Source of the DNA: Planctomycetaceae bacterium
GTDB taxonomy: Bacteria > Planctomycetota > Phycisphaerae > Phycisphaerales > UBA1924
Length of the DNA stretch: 64,000 nucleotides
Direction: 5' to 3'
Assembly: GCA_027487735.1 (NCBI GenBank)
Contig: JAIYDA010000105.1
Coordinates: forward strand, 16,385-80,384
Within the stretch, counting starts at the first letter, position 1, and each line of letters starts with the position of its first letter. The notes under the pieces are model-generated. The model was not told the DNA's origin, did no database searches, and worked only from the letters and a program-made list of their open reading frames with translations. This document shows positions 52,901-61,140 of the stretch, piece by piece. The translations under genes and the position numbers were made by a program.

Positions 52901-54621
52901 TTGCTCAGCGTCTCCTGGCCCAGCGCATCGCTGGACTTGAGGGCCTCGTTCAGCAGGCTCGTCGCCGTAGCCTTGTCCTTCACACGGCTGGTGAGCAGCA
53001 CGCGCCCGGGCAGCACGATCTCTCGGAACAGCTTCGCGTCGTTGCTCTGGTCGAGCGAGAGCTCGCTGTCCAGCCTGTCCACCTGCGCCAGCAGCTGCGC
53101 GGGCGTGATGCCGATGTTGAACCCGTCGCGCACCATCGCCACCTGCGTGCGGAAGAGGGCGATGTACGCCGCCATGCTGCGGGGCGAGTAGCGCATCGCC
53201 ACGTTCGCGCTCTGATATGCCGACTGCACGCGCCCTTCGTTCAGCAGCGCGTAGGTGCGGCGGAGCCAAGGCTGCATCCAGCCCGCGGACAGGCTGCTGC
53301 GCGTCGCGTCGTCCCAGTGGCGCCTTGCCTCGGCGTAGCGTCCCAGGGCCTCGAGCGTGTCGCCCAGAAAGACGCGGAGCACCGGGTCGAACCTGCTCTT
53401 CTCCACAGCGGTCTCGTACAGTTCCAACTTCTCCGGGTCGGTCAGCGGAGGCCTCGTGAGCAAGGCCTTGAGCGCCGGGCTCCAAGCAACCACGCGGAAG
53501 TCGCCCTTGCGTTCCTGCAGCGCGTCCGCGACCTTTTGCGCCTCCTCGACGTTGCCCGCATCGTGCAGCGCGAGGGCGCGATAGATGAGCACCTCGGTGT
53601 GGTCGCCCGCGGGCGAGAGATCGGGCGTAACGAACACCTTCGGAATGTCCGCCCCGCGCCCCATCATCCACAATCGGCGTGCGAGCGAGCGGTCGATCGT
53701 CTGATCACGGAACTGCCTGTGCCCGGCCTGCAGCACCGCAAGGCTGTGCCCGAAGGCATTCAGCGAGTCAAACAGCGTCGCGCTCCGCAGCACGTCGAGC
53801 GCGCTGGGTAAGGGCACGTCGCCCACGGGCCCCGCCGACACGGGGTCCAGCCCCGTGACCTCGCACAGAGCCTCGAAGGTCTCGGTCTGCCAGTCAAATC
53901 CGGGCTCGGCGCGCCGCGCGGTCGCCATGAGCAGGCGGGCCTGCCCCGAGCTGAGTTTCGCGTTCGTGTCCTTGGCCTTGTCCTCGGCAAACTTCATCGC
54001 CGAGCTGCGCCCAAGCTGCTGGCGGGCCCACTCGGTGTAGAGCACCATCGTGGGGAAGTCGGTGGGCTTGAGCTCGAGCATGCGGTTGAGCAGCTGCCCG
54101 TTGATCTCGTCCTTGGGCGCCAGCACGCTGCGGGCCGCGATCTCTCGCTGCAGCACGTCAAAGTGCTCCTTGCCCGCCGCGGAGATGGCGCTGGGGCGCA
54201 GCCGCAGTGCAAGGTCGCGTGCCTCGGTGTTCATGCCCACCGCGATGTACAGGTCCAGCAGCTTCAGCCCCGTCTTGGTGTCGCTCGTGTTCAGGCTCCA
54301 GGCCTTGCGATACCAGTCAATTGCCTGGCGGATGTGCGAGGCGTCTGGCTCCTCCACCATCTCGCGGCACTCGGCATAGGCGAGCATCGCGGGGATGTCG
54401 TTGGTCTCGTCGAGCCGCTTGAGATACGCGGCGAACTTGCCGAGCGCATCGAAGTATTCCTTCTTTTCGTGCAGCTGGAATGCCTGCGCGCGAAACTCGT
54501 TCGTCAGCCGCTGCATCTGCCAGCGCCGCACGCCAAAGACGCCGCCCGCCGCCGCCAGCAGCAGCGCCGCGCTCACGCCCACCAACAACAACCGCCGACC
54601 CGTCTTTGGCTTCATGCTCAT
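49915..54621 (-). CDS. Very large TPR-repeat membrane protein of the exosortase locus
   Basis: 1568 residues from the ATG at 54621 (or the ATG two codons later). One N-terminal transmembrane segment (L-L-L-V-G-V-S-A-A-L-L-L-A-A-A-G-G-V-F-G-V) anchors a long helical repeat region carrying TPR-like units throughout, for example A-Y-A-G-V-G-M-R-F-P-E-S and G-L-A-Q-L-A-M-Q-E-N-S-P-E-A. It ends A-A-K-K-L-L-D-D-V-D-R-A-G-N-A-V-P-R-N-L. Exosortase/PEP-CTERM loci commonly encode a large TPR protein (PrsT), usually 800-950 residues; this one is almost double. Probably periplasmic scaffold for polysaccharide or substrate export (inference). It starts 57 bases after the sugar-transferase stop. Confidence 0.85.
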   Translation of the reverse strand: MSMKPKTGRRLLLVGVSAALLLAAAGGVFGVRRWQMQRLTNEFRAQAFQLHEKKEYFDALGKFAAYLKRLDETNDIPAMLAYAECREMVEEPDASHIRQAIDWYRKAWSLNTSDTKTGLKLLDLYIAVGMNTEARDLALRLRPSAISAAGKEHFDVLQREIAARSVLAPKDEINGQLLNRMLELKPTDFPTMVLYTEWARQQLGRSSAMKFAEDKAKDTNAKLSSGQARLLMATARRAEPGFDWQTETFEALCEVTGLDPVSAGPVGDVPLPSALDVLRSATLFDSLNAFGHSLAVLQAGHRQFRDQTIDRSLARRLWMMGRGADIPKVFVTPDLSPAGDHTEVLIYRALALHDAGNVEEAQKVADALQERKGDFRVVAWSPALKALLTRPPLTDPEKLELYETAVEKSRFDPVLRVFLGDTLEALGRYAEARRHWDDATRSSLSAGWMQPWLRRTYALLNEGRVQSAYQSANVAMRYSPRSMAAYIALFRTQVAMVRDGFNIGITPAQLLAQVDRLDSELSLDQSNDAKLFREIVLPGRVLLTSRVKDKATATSLLNEALKSSDALGQETLSNLLDISTFEGLGKSEQVLARLEKAGGVSITAVFPRAVTLLNAGKKEEGLALLEKHALDAEPDKKLQWQRAIARYLDGAQDDRAKDRWAVISDGNPTDLSAALAALESASVLRDKVLVDRLIKRAIELGKYDATALPSQLRLAQARSLLADPVTASSRASAVDILQSLTKIEADWVEPRTLLVSAHAMDKPEASIKPNLPEAIKELRALVSYAPDPAPLAVQLARLYRVSGDFASAKAELERVANLPTADARLRLEAADMLMTQREMAAAETALEQLQIDDATMRTPEVDARLASIYRSLNSPGQLQQALRRLLGANLTNPDHAFIAADGFASLQDKASATEALAKLDAMQLKPGEKQVVLSKYEARNGDPAKAIALLEEACALAPTNENFWIALASLHVERNDVPRAKEAAARGLKVAKPQERLPLIASQIEAMGTGIADKLDLVAIADELSKQPGLKDREAAVRRVEKERVSGRLADINVVRELMANFDADPAMVQLLARTLLQSLSTPRPDLAADVLRSGLAKHPGEVEMASLGVRIFRSVGAFSDMERAARQWRDLVRSPESEIAVVESMVLGKRYANAIEELQPLVKRAEDNPGDAFGVRVYTLLGQSLCAMNKVPDALQEIGPLLDRAPDLITSFWLPAAAQLVTPEASARAWIVRVRPMIDMKNEGQVIALANAYAGVGMRFPESRSAMLGEARNVLNNLVQANPPGSPRVLESMGWVLQQQGNPADAQIAYRSTLEKDPRAIFALRGLAQLAMQENSPEAVTLAKRAVEVGGPNDVESKSLLGTALLLASGRARAAGDVAGAVSAASDAVVQFDAILTMQPSNGLAMMQAIEALDAADRSKDSIPRFEELLKLPRAALPPGITGPMVLNNYAYTLLRNGATGLDLDRAFSMAEQATQQMPSAATFDTLGHIELARGKRKEAMAAFRTAIERDGKAYSAMIGLAEALLTNPSSGDVAAAKKLLDDVDRAGNAVPRNLQDKVATVRRKLP

Positions 54622-54678
54622 GTGTGCTCTCGTCTTCAGTTGTGCCTGGGATGCGACGGGGCAGGCCCCGCGCGGTCG

Positions 54679-56169
54679 TCAGCTCTTGGTTGCCCGTCTC
54701 ACCAGCAGCGCAAACGTCCGCCAGATGATCCACAGATCAAGGCGGAAGCTCTGGTTCTCCACATACTTGATGTCGTACTTGATCCACTCCTGAAAGTCGT
54801 TCCCCTCTTCGCGCGTCCGGCTCACCTGCCACAGCCCCGTCAGCCCGGGGCGCACGCTCAGCCGCGCCTCGCGCCATGCCGGAGAGAACTGGTTCTCCTT
54901 GAACGGGCTGGGGCGCGGGCCCACCATCGACATGTCCCCGCGCAGCACGTTCCAGAGCTGGGGCAGCTCGTCGATCTGATACTCGCGGATGAACCGGCCC
55001 ACCTTCGTGAGGCGCGGGTCGTCCTTGATGAAGAACTGCGGGCCATCCGCCTGGTTCTGCTGCATGAGGCGGGCCTTGATCTGCTCGCTGTCCTTGCGCA
55101 TGCTGCGGAACTTGAGGCACCCAAACTCCCGCCCGCCCAGCGTCTCGCGACGGTGCGCAAAGAAGAATGGGCGACCATCCTCAATCAATATCGCCAGGCA
55201 CACCACCGGATACACGGGCAGCGTCGCCAGCAGCCCCGCCCCCGCGCACGCGATGTCAAACACCCGCTTCAGCGGGCTCTGCGTCCTGCCGCGCTTGCCC
55301 TGCAAAAGCCGGGGCGGAGCCGGGCTGCTCAGGCTCTCCACGTCCTCCCATTCAATCTGCTCCGTCGCGGGCTTCTTCGCTGGCTCGTCCCACAGCACCG
55401 CAGGGCCCACCGCGCTCGTCTGCTCGTGCAGCGCGCGCCCAGCCCCGATCCACAAGGGCCCGCGCACGCCCGCCCCCACCTTCACGTCCGCGTCCTTGTC
55501 CGCCCACACGCCCTCCGCTACCTGCCGAATCCGCGAGATCGTCGCGTCGGGCCTTTGCCACCGGCTCACCAGCTCGTGCCCAAAGCGATGCACGTCATCC
55601 GCGCTGCTGCCATCAAACAGCCGCCCGCGCAGCTTGCTCGCGAAGCGGTCGGTCCGGCGCGTCATGCCGCGCAGCCGCTGCCACGCCGCACTCGGGTCTG
55701 CCGTCTCTTGCCAGATGCCCGCGAGGTCGCGGTCGTGCGTGAGCAGCACGCGCCCCGTCCGCAGGCGCTGGGCGTTGTACAGCCGCTGGAACTTCACGAA
55801 CTGCCCCTGCTCGTCGGTCACGATCTGTTCGGCATAGGGGTGCGGGCTCTTGTCCAGCACGCGGCAGATGATCAGGTCGGGGTTCATCCAACTCACCGCA
55901 TCGAGAATCGACGCGGGGCGAAACAGCGTGAGCGTCGTCTGATCCAGCAGCAGATACAGCTCCGCCGCGGGCACGAGCTGACTCTTCTCGCCACTGCGGA
56001 CGATCTGAATGCCCTTGCTTGCCCAGTAGCGCGTGTGCAGCCCAAACCAATCCAGCCCCCACACCGTGGGCATCGCAGGCAGCGACGGCGCTGCGCGCGG
56101 CGCATCCGCCGGCGCAGCCTGGCCTCGTCCGAGTGTGTCCTGGGCTATCGGTGCGGACATGGGCGACAT
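54679..56169 (-). CDS. Sugar (polyprenyl-phosphate) transferase with nucleotidyltransferase/beta-helix-like N-terminal half
   Basis: 496 residues from the ATG at 56169 (ATG at 56160 is possible). The C-terminal ~200 residues are a bacterial sugar transferase: K-R-V-F-D-I-A-C-A-G, one hydrophobic segment, C-L-K-F-R-S-M, I-D-E-L-P-Q-L-W-N-V-L-R-G-D-M-S-M-V-G-P-R-P and P-G-L-T-G-L-W-Q-V-S. Such enzymes start repeat-unit synthesis by loading a sugar phosphate onto undecaprenyl phosphate. The N-terminal ~300 residues lack the multi-TM region of WbaP-type proteins and instead resemble an NDP-sugar pyrophosphorylase remnant ending in a beta-helix-like stretch (V-R-G-P-L-W-I-G-A-G, V-G-P-A-V-L-W-D). 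Followed after 57 bases by the TPR gene. Confidence 0.88.
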   Translation of the reverse strand: MSPMSAPIAQDTLGRGQAAPADAPRAAPSLPAMPTVWGLDWFGLHTRYWASKGIQIVRSGEKSQLVPAAELYLLLDQTTLTLFRPASILDAVSWMNPDLIICRVLDKSPHPYAEQIVTDEQGQFVKFQRLYNAQRLRTGRVLLTHDRDLAGIWQETADPSAAWQRLRGMTRRTDRFASKLRGRLFDGSSADDVHRFGHELVSRWQRPDATISRIRQVAEGVWADKDADVKVGAGVRGPLWIGAGRALHEQTSAVGPAVLWDEPAKKPATEQIEWEDVESLSSPAPPRLLQGKRGRTQSPLKRVFDIACAGAGLLATLPVYPVVCLAILIEDGRPFFFAHRRETLGGREFGCLKFRSMRKDSEQIKARLMQQNQADGPQFFIKDDPRLTKVGRFIREYQIDELPQLWNVLRGDMSMVGPRPSPFKENQFSPAWREARLSVRPGLTGLWQVSRTREEGNDFQEWIKYDIKYVENQSFRLDLWIIWRTFALLVRRATKS

Positions 56170-56280
56170 CGCTTGCTTTATCGGTCAGTTCGACGCGCAA
56201 ACTGAGGAAGACTTCCCGCGTTCCCGCGAGGTTTCGCTCGCCACGCGGGCCGGCGCGAGCGAAGCACCCGCGAAACGCCC

Positions 56281-58560
56281 TTACCGCTTGGTGTCCAACG
56301 CCACCACGCGCGGCAGGGGCTCAAACTCCGCAAACTCGTCGCTCGCAGGGCGGGCGATGGGTCGGTCGTCATCAGGCCGCACGCTGCGGAAGCTCTGGCT
56401 CGCGGCGCTGGTCTTGAAGTCCTTGGGCTGCGCGAGGTTGAAGACCAGGCCCAGCAAGCGTGCTCCCACGCGATTGAGCTGGTCCACAGCTGCCTTCACC
56501 TGCCCGCGGGCCCGCCCAGCGCCCACCACGAGGATCACGCCATCCGCCTGTGCACACACCAGGTGCGCCTCGATGCTGCCCAGCACCGGGCCCGTATCGA
56601 TCAGCACGATGTCAAAGTCGTTGCGCACGCTCTCGATCAAGCGCACGATCTGCCCCTCGCTCAGCCGGTTCGCGGCCCGGTGGTCGTCCTCCAGGCCCGT
56701 GGGCAAGAGGCTCAGGCGGTCGATGTGGGTGGCGCGGATGCGCGACTTGAAGCTGCCGTCGAGGATGCTCTGATACAGCCCCGTCTGCTCGCGCATGCGC
56801 AGCGAGCGCGAAAGCCCCTGCCCGATCATGTCCAGGTCCACGATCAGCGTCTTGCTGCCGCTGCCCGCAAAGCTCAGCGCGAGGCTGAGGGCCATGCTCG
56901 TCTTGCCGTCGCCCGGGTTGCTGCTCGTGCAGGCATACACCCGGTTGTTGCTCTTGCCGAGCTGAATGAGCGTGCGAATCTGGTGCACGCAGTGGGCAGC
57001 GGCGCTCGCCTGCTCCTGGTCGCGCAGGTCGTTGGGCAGGCGGGGCAGAATGCCCAGCAGCGTCGTGTTGCCCGGGCCCTCCTGCAGGGCCTCGTCGCTA
57101 TAGCGATACCGCCGGTCCACAAGCCCCCACACGCCCACGCCCAGCACGGGCAGCATGCTGCCCAGCATGAACAGGATCGCGCTCCAGCGCTTGCGGGTGT
57201 CCTCCGCGGGCACCTTGGGCGGCGCATCGGGCGGGAAGACCTGAATCTGCCCCATCTGCTGCTCGACGCCCTGCTGCAAGCGCAGGTCATCCAATCTTCG
57301 GATGATGTTGTTCAGGTTCAGGCGGTTCTGTTCGATCGACGTGCGCTTGTTCTCCATCTCCTGCGCCTTGCCAGTCAGCTGGCGCTGCTGCTCTTGCAGC
57401 TTCACGAACTGGTCCTTCAGGTCGCGCAGGCGACGCATCGTGCTGTCCATCCCGCCGCCACCCGCCTCGGCAGGAATGTTCCCAAGGAAGATCTGCCGCT
57501 GCTGCTCCATCCGCCCTTGCAGGCTCTCGGCCTGGGCGCGCAGCTTGCGCATCTCGGGGTGGTTGTCGCCAAGGCCGCGCCGCTTCATCGCGTCCATGTT
57601 CATGAGCGCGTCGTTGCGGTCGCGGATGAGCGCGCCCATCTCCATGTCCGTCGACGCGATCTGCTCGTACGTCAGTTGCGAAGGGTCGGCAACTTCCGCT
57701 GGGTCTTGCTGCTTGTTGTTGGCCAGCGCCCCCGTGCCCGCAAGCCGGCTCTCGATCTCGTGGATTTGCACCTCGATGTCCTGGCGACGCAAGGACAAGA
57801 ACTCGATCTCGCGGTCGGGCTGGGGCGTGCCCAGCTCGCCAGCGATCGCCGTGAGCTGCGCCTGCGTGTCCTTGATGTCCTGCTCGAGCTTGTTCTTCTC
57901 GGTCTGCAGCAGGTTCTGCTGCATGGTGAGCAGCTGCTTCTGCTGCGTCTCGACGAAGATCTTCTCGTACGCCGTCACGATCTCCCGCACCGCGATGAAC
58001 GCCGCCTGCGGGTCCGGGTCGTTGTACGTCACGCCGATGATGCTGGGGCTGGCGCGATCGACAAACACGCGCAGGCCGCTCTTGAAGACCTTCTCGCTCT
58101 CGGGCGTGATCGGTCGCTGCAGGCCCAGCCAGTCGGCACTGTTCATCGCCGCGTTCACCACGCGGGGCTGCTGCAAAAAGTTCACTTGCTCCTGCACAAA
58201 CGTCGGGAACCAGCTCATCACGTCGGTGCCGCCGTCGAGCACGTTGATGCGCTGCACCTGCACGCGCACCGTCGCCATCGATTGATACCCGGGCTTGTTC
58301 GCCAGCCACGCCAGCGACGCGAAGATCACGCCGCACACCACCGCGAGCACCGCCGTCAGCAGCAGCCGCCCGCGATAGAGCTGGTGCAGCACCTTGAACA
58401 GATTCACCTGCTGCTGCGGCGCGCCGCCAAAGTCCCCCGGGAGCGCGAGCCCTGTGTTCTGACCGCCGTACTGACCAGTGCTCTGACCAGCCGGCAACGC
58501 CTGCACGGGCTGGGCCGCGATAGGCAAACGCTCGGGAGATTCAAACTGCTGCTGGCTCAT
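56281..58560 (-). CDS. Wzc-like polysaccharide co-polymerase with BY-kinase-type ATPase domain
   Basis: 759 residues; its ATG overlaps the EpsI-like stop (ATGA), implying coupled translation. The Wzz domain has a first TM (L-L-L-T-A-V-L-A-V-V-C-G-V-I-F-A), a long coiled coil (~200-420) and a second TM (L-F-M-L-G-S-M-L-P-V-L-G-V). The cytoplasmic ATPase has Walker A S-S-N-P-G-D-G-K-T-S, Walker A' L-I-V-D-L-D-M-I-G and Walker B I-V-L-I-D-T-G-P-V. These proteins set chain length and drive export of exopolysaccharide. The C-terminal tail contains no Tyr, so the usual autophosphorylated Tyr cluster is missing. Confidence 0.9.
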   Translation of the reverse strand: MSQQQFESPERLPIAAQPVQALPAGQSTGQYGGQNTGLALPGDFGGAPQQQVNLFKVLHQLYRGRLLLTAVLAVVCGVIFASLAWLANKPGYQSMATVRVQVQRINVLDGGTDVMSWFPTFVQEQVNFLQQPRVVNAAMNSADWLGLQRPITPESEKVFKSGLRVFVDRASPSIIGVTYNDPDPQAAFIAVREIVTAYEKIFVETQQKQLLTMQQNLLQTEKNKLEQDIKDTQAQLTAIAGELGTPQPDREIEFLSLRRQDIEVQIHEIESRLAGTGALANNKQQDPAEVADPSQLTYEQIASTDMEMGALIRDRNDALMNMDAMKRRGLGDNHPEMRKLRAQAESLQGRMEQQRQIFLGNIPAEAGGGGMDSTMRRLRDLKDQFVKLQEQQRQLTGKAQEMENKRTSIEQNRLNLNNIIRRLDDLRLQQGVEQQMGQIQVFPPDAPPKVPAEDTRKRWSAILFMLGSMLPVLGVGVWGLVDRRYRYSDEALQEGPGNTTLLGILPRLPNDLRDQEQASAAAHCVHQIRTLIQLGKSNNRVYACTSSNPGDGKTSMALSLALSFAGSGSKTLIVDLDMIGQGLSRSLRMREQTGLYQSILDGSFKSRIRATHIDRLSLLPTGLEDDHRAANRLSEGQIVRLIESVRNDFDIVLIDTGPVLGSIEAHLVCAQADGVILVVGAGRARGQVKAAVDQLNRVGARLLGLVFNLAQPKDFKTSAASQSFRSVRPDDDRPIARPASDEFAEFEPLPRVVALDTKR

Positions 58561-59312
58561 GGCTGTCCTCGTTGCGGCGCGCCCTGCACCGGCATGTCAC
58601 TCGATTGATCACTCGTTTGGCCTGCTGCGGCCCGATCGTCGGTCCCCGTCGGGTCCTTCTTGAGCTGCTCGATCAGCATGCCCACCGACCCAAGCACGTC
58701 CCGCGCAGCCTCCGCCGCCTGCTCGCGCGGCACCTGCGCATCAAACACCAGTTGCACCTGCGCCGCTCCGAACGGTCGCATGCGGTAGTTCTCGGCCGCG
58801 GCATCCACCGCGGGCTTATCACTCACGAACCCCGTCCCCGGGAGAATGAAGAAGTTGTAGATCCGGATGTTGCGATCACCCTCGAACGAGAACTGCCGAA
58901 ACTCATATTCCTCGACCGGAATCGTCCACGAGTTCACGCGAAGCGTCCGAATCGCCCCTTCCACAGGGGTCCGCGTCCACCCGTGCGCGGGGTAGCAGTT
59001 GGGCGGGTAGTGCCCTGCCATGTCCCGCGCGTCCCGGCATTGCACCACGATGAACGTCATCCCCATCCCGTCGCTCTCGCGGCGCAGCCTTCGCGTGATG
59101 ATCGCGTTCGGGCGCAAAAGCTGCTGCGCCGCGGGCGGGGGCTGGGGCTTGTCGATCACGAGCCAGTCGCCCAGCTTGTCGGGCAAGAGCGTCGCCTGCG
59201 TCGCGATCGCCTCGTGAAAGGGGGTGGCCTTCGCTGCGTCGGGATAATCGCGCGTGCTGAAATAGCACAGGACGATCGCCGCCAGCGTGAGCATCGCCGA
59301 GATGTAGCGCAA
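58557..59312 (-). CDS. EpsI-like exosortase-associated protein
   Basis: 251 residues from a TTG at 59312, chosen because GGCGGAGGTGAC lies directly upstream; the ATG at 59294 is an alternative. One N-terminal TM (I-S-A-M-L-T-L-A-A-I-V-L-C-Y-F-S), then the EpsI-type periplasmic domain with L-P-D-K-L-G-D-W, I-V-V-Q-C-R-D, A-G-H-Y-P-P-N-C-Y-P-A-H-G-W and Y-N-F-F-I-L-P-G. EpsI-like proteins are encoded next to, or fused with, exosortases and are thought to act with them in the membrane. It starts 35 bases after the exosortase stop and overlaps the next gene by 4 bases. Confidence 0.87.
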   Translation of the reverse strand: MRYISAMLTLAAIVLCYFSTRDYPDAAKATPFHEAIATQATLLPDKLGDWLVIDKPQPPPAAQQLLRPNAIITRRLRRESDGMGMTFIVVQCRDARDMAGHYPPNCYPAHGWTRTPVEGAIRTLRVNSWTIPVEEYEFRQFSFEGDRNIRIYNFFILPGTGFVSDKPAVDAAAENYRMRPFGAAQVQLVFDAQVPREQAAEAARDVLGSVGMLIEQLKKDPTGTDDRAAAGQTSDQSSDMPVQGAPQRGQP

Positions 59313-59347
59313 AGTCACCTCCGCCTTTCCGTTGAGAGTTCGATTTC

Positions 59348-60220
59348 TTAGTGATAAGCCAAGTTGTACCGCATCACGGGCAGCAGGGCCCACTTCAAGA
59401 TGCGCAGCACGCCCATGAGCAAGAAGAACGCGATGGGCAGCATGAGCCACCCCGACCAATCGTGGAACCAGTCCCCCCACTCTGTGCCGCTATACCCATA
59501 CAGCAGCACCGTGGGCACCAGCCGCACCACGTTGCAGAACAGCGCAGCGATCGGGCTAAACACCAAGATCAACGCCCGCGTGCTGCCGCGCAGGGGCATG
59601 CTGAACGCAAACGCATACGCCACCAGCACGAGCCCAAACACCATCCGCATCCCGTTGCACGCCTCCGCCACCGCCACGTCCTGGCCATTGATCCGCAGCA
59701 GGTTCTGGCTGCGCTCCAGGGGCACACCAAAGGTCTCAAGCAGCACCTGCGTCACATACGCCGTCGCCGTCTGCAAAGGCACCGAGACCTCCGAGCGGAT
59801 GAACCCGGGGATGGGCACCAAGAACACCAGCACCGCAAACGCCGGCAAGAACTGGAACAGCACGTTCTTGCCCAGCGCGGTGATGATGCTGCCCGCCAAC
59901 ATCGCAACCGCGCCCGCATGCCAGATGCTCTGCATGTTCTGCTCAAAGCCCCACAGGCTCATGAGCACCCCAAGCCCCGCGATGATGGGCCCGACGAACG
60001 TGCCGCTGGGCGGGCAGCTTCGCAGCCGAATCCGCCGCGCCCACACCATCCACGCCGCCACGATGGGCACGAGGAAGATGTGGCTCTGCTCGGGGTCGGC
60101 ATCCGCAATCGTGTAGATGTCCTTCCACGCGTTCCACGTGACGGCAACGCTGAGCCCGCTGAGCAGCAGCGCGCAGACCCAGTGCCAAGGCTCCCAGCGA
60201 GCATGCGTGATCGTCTTCAT
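59348..60220 (-). CDS. Exosortase (EpsH/Xrt family transpeptidase)
   Basis: 290 residues with about eight hydrophobic segments. The family triad is visible: A-E-A-C-N-G-M-R (Cys188), N-V-V-R-L-V-P-T (Arg233) and H-D-W-S-G-W (His253). Exosortases cleave PEP-CTERM-type tails after translocation and are linked to exopolysaccharide genes, as here. The Cys motif reads A-C-N-G where A-C-S-G is common. Likely substrates in the window are at 26157, 27235, 30417 and 48964. The ATG overlaps the upstream stop (ATGA), so it is co-translated with the nucleotidyltransferase-like gene. Confidence 0.95.
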   Translation of the reverse strand: MKTITHARWEPWHWVCALLLSGLSVAVTWNAWKDIYTIADADPEQSHIFLVPIVAAWMVWARRIRLRSCPPSGTFVGPIIAGLGVLMSLWGFEQNMQSIWHAGAVAMLAGSIITALGKNVLFQFLPAFAVLVFLVPIPGFIRSEVSVPLQTATAYVTQVLLETFGVPLERSQNLLRINGQDVAVAEACNGMRMVFGLVLVAYAFAFSMPLRGSTRALILVFSPIAALFCNVVRLVPTVLLYGYSGTEWGDWFHDWSGWLMLPIAFFLLMGVLRILKWALLPVMRYNLAYH

Positions 60221-61140
60221 GCCTCTTTGCTCCTGCCGCTGGGGCTCAGCACCGCGTCAAACACCCGCTCGCCAGCGCCCACACGGGCCCCGCCGCCCAC
60301 GATCGATCGCACCACCACGCCCCCACTCTGCACCTGCGCACCGGGCAGCACCACCGAGTCGTGGATAATCGCATCCGTCGCCACCGTCGCGCCCTTGTCC
60401 ACCAGCGCAAACGTCCGCGTCCACTCTTCCTCCGCCCAGGGGTGTGCGCTCGCCAGCCGCGCCGCGGCAGCCGCCGCGCCGGGGCTTGCCCGCTCGGTCA
60501 GCAAGCGCAGCGTTGCGATGTATTGATCCAGCGTGCGGATGGGCTGCAGCAAGTTCGTGCGGGCTCGCGCCACGCGCACGCGATGCGTCTTCGCGATCGC
60601 GGGCAGGGCCTGCTCCTTGAAGTCGATAAAGCCCTTGTCGCGAATGCCCTCGAGCGCCCCCGCGCGAATCGCGTGCACGCCCGCAGCCGTGCCATCGGGC
60701 TCTGCCATCAGCGTCACCGACGCGTTCTCGCTCGACAGCAAGCTCCAAATCTCGGTCAAGGGCACGAGCGGCACCTGGTTGCCATGCAGCACCAGCAGCA
60801 GGTCGTCGCTCGAAAAGTCCGCCGCGAGGTCGCGCAGCAGGCCCCCGGTGCCCCGAAAATCCAGCTTGTCATACTCCACCGTCACGGGCACCAGCGTCCC
60901 CGACTCCACGATCTGCGGCAGCGCGCTGGGCTTGCTCACCAGCGTCCGCAGCGGAATCGTCGCGCCCCCCAGCGCCTTCGCGAGTGCCTGCACCTCGTCG
61001 CGCCACATCTGCAGAATGCTCCGCCCGTCGGGCAATGGCAGGTCGACGACGGGCCTCCCCAGCGCAGCCGACATCGCACTCTGGCGGACGCCACCAGCAA
61101 GAGCGATAACAACTTTGGGGGCTTGCATCAACATCGGCAT
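60217..61140 (-). CDS. Divergent NDP-sugar nucleotidyltransferase-like protein
   Basis: 307 residues from the ATG at 61140 (further ATGs at 61134 and 61128; no clear RBS). The Rossmann-like N-terminus reads V-V-I-A-L-A-G-G-V-R-Q-S, where sugar nucleotidyltransferases have G-G-x-G-T-R-L and a following P-K. Later D-D-L-L-L-V-L-H-G-N-Q-V matches the 'D-x-x-x-V-x-x-G-D' region with Asp replaced. The C-terminal ~70 residues are hexapeptide-like (V-A-T-D-A-I-I-H-D-S-V-V-L-P-G-A-Q-V) as in left-handed beta-helices. It might supply an activated sugar or be a regulatory homologue; catalysis is doubtful. First gene of the tightly packed minus-strand run. Confidence 0.72.
   Translation of the reverse strand: MPMLMQAPKVVIALAGGVRQSAMSAALGRPVVDLPLPDGRSILQMWRDEVQALAKALGGATIPLRTLVSKPSALPQIVESGTLVPVTVEYDKLDFRGTGGLLRDLAADFSSDDLLLVLHGNQVPLVPLTEIWSLLSSENASVTLMAEPDGTAAGVHAIRAGALEGIRDKGFIDFKEQALPAIAKTHRVRVARARTNLLQPIRTLDQYIATLRLLTERASPGAAAAAARLASAHPWAEEEWTRTFALVDKGATVATDAIIHDSVVLPGAQVQSGGVVVRSIVGGGARVGAGERVFDAVLSPSGRSKEA

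Noticed and set aside
51325-53811. 828-codon open frame on the plus strand
   Set aside because: Antisense to the TPR gene; a GC-driven shadow rich in Arg, Gln and His.
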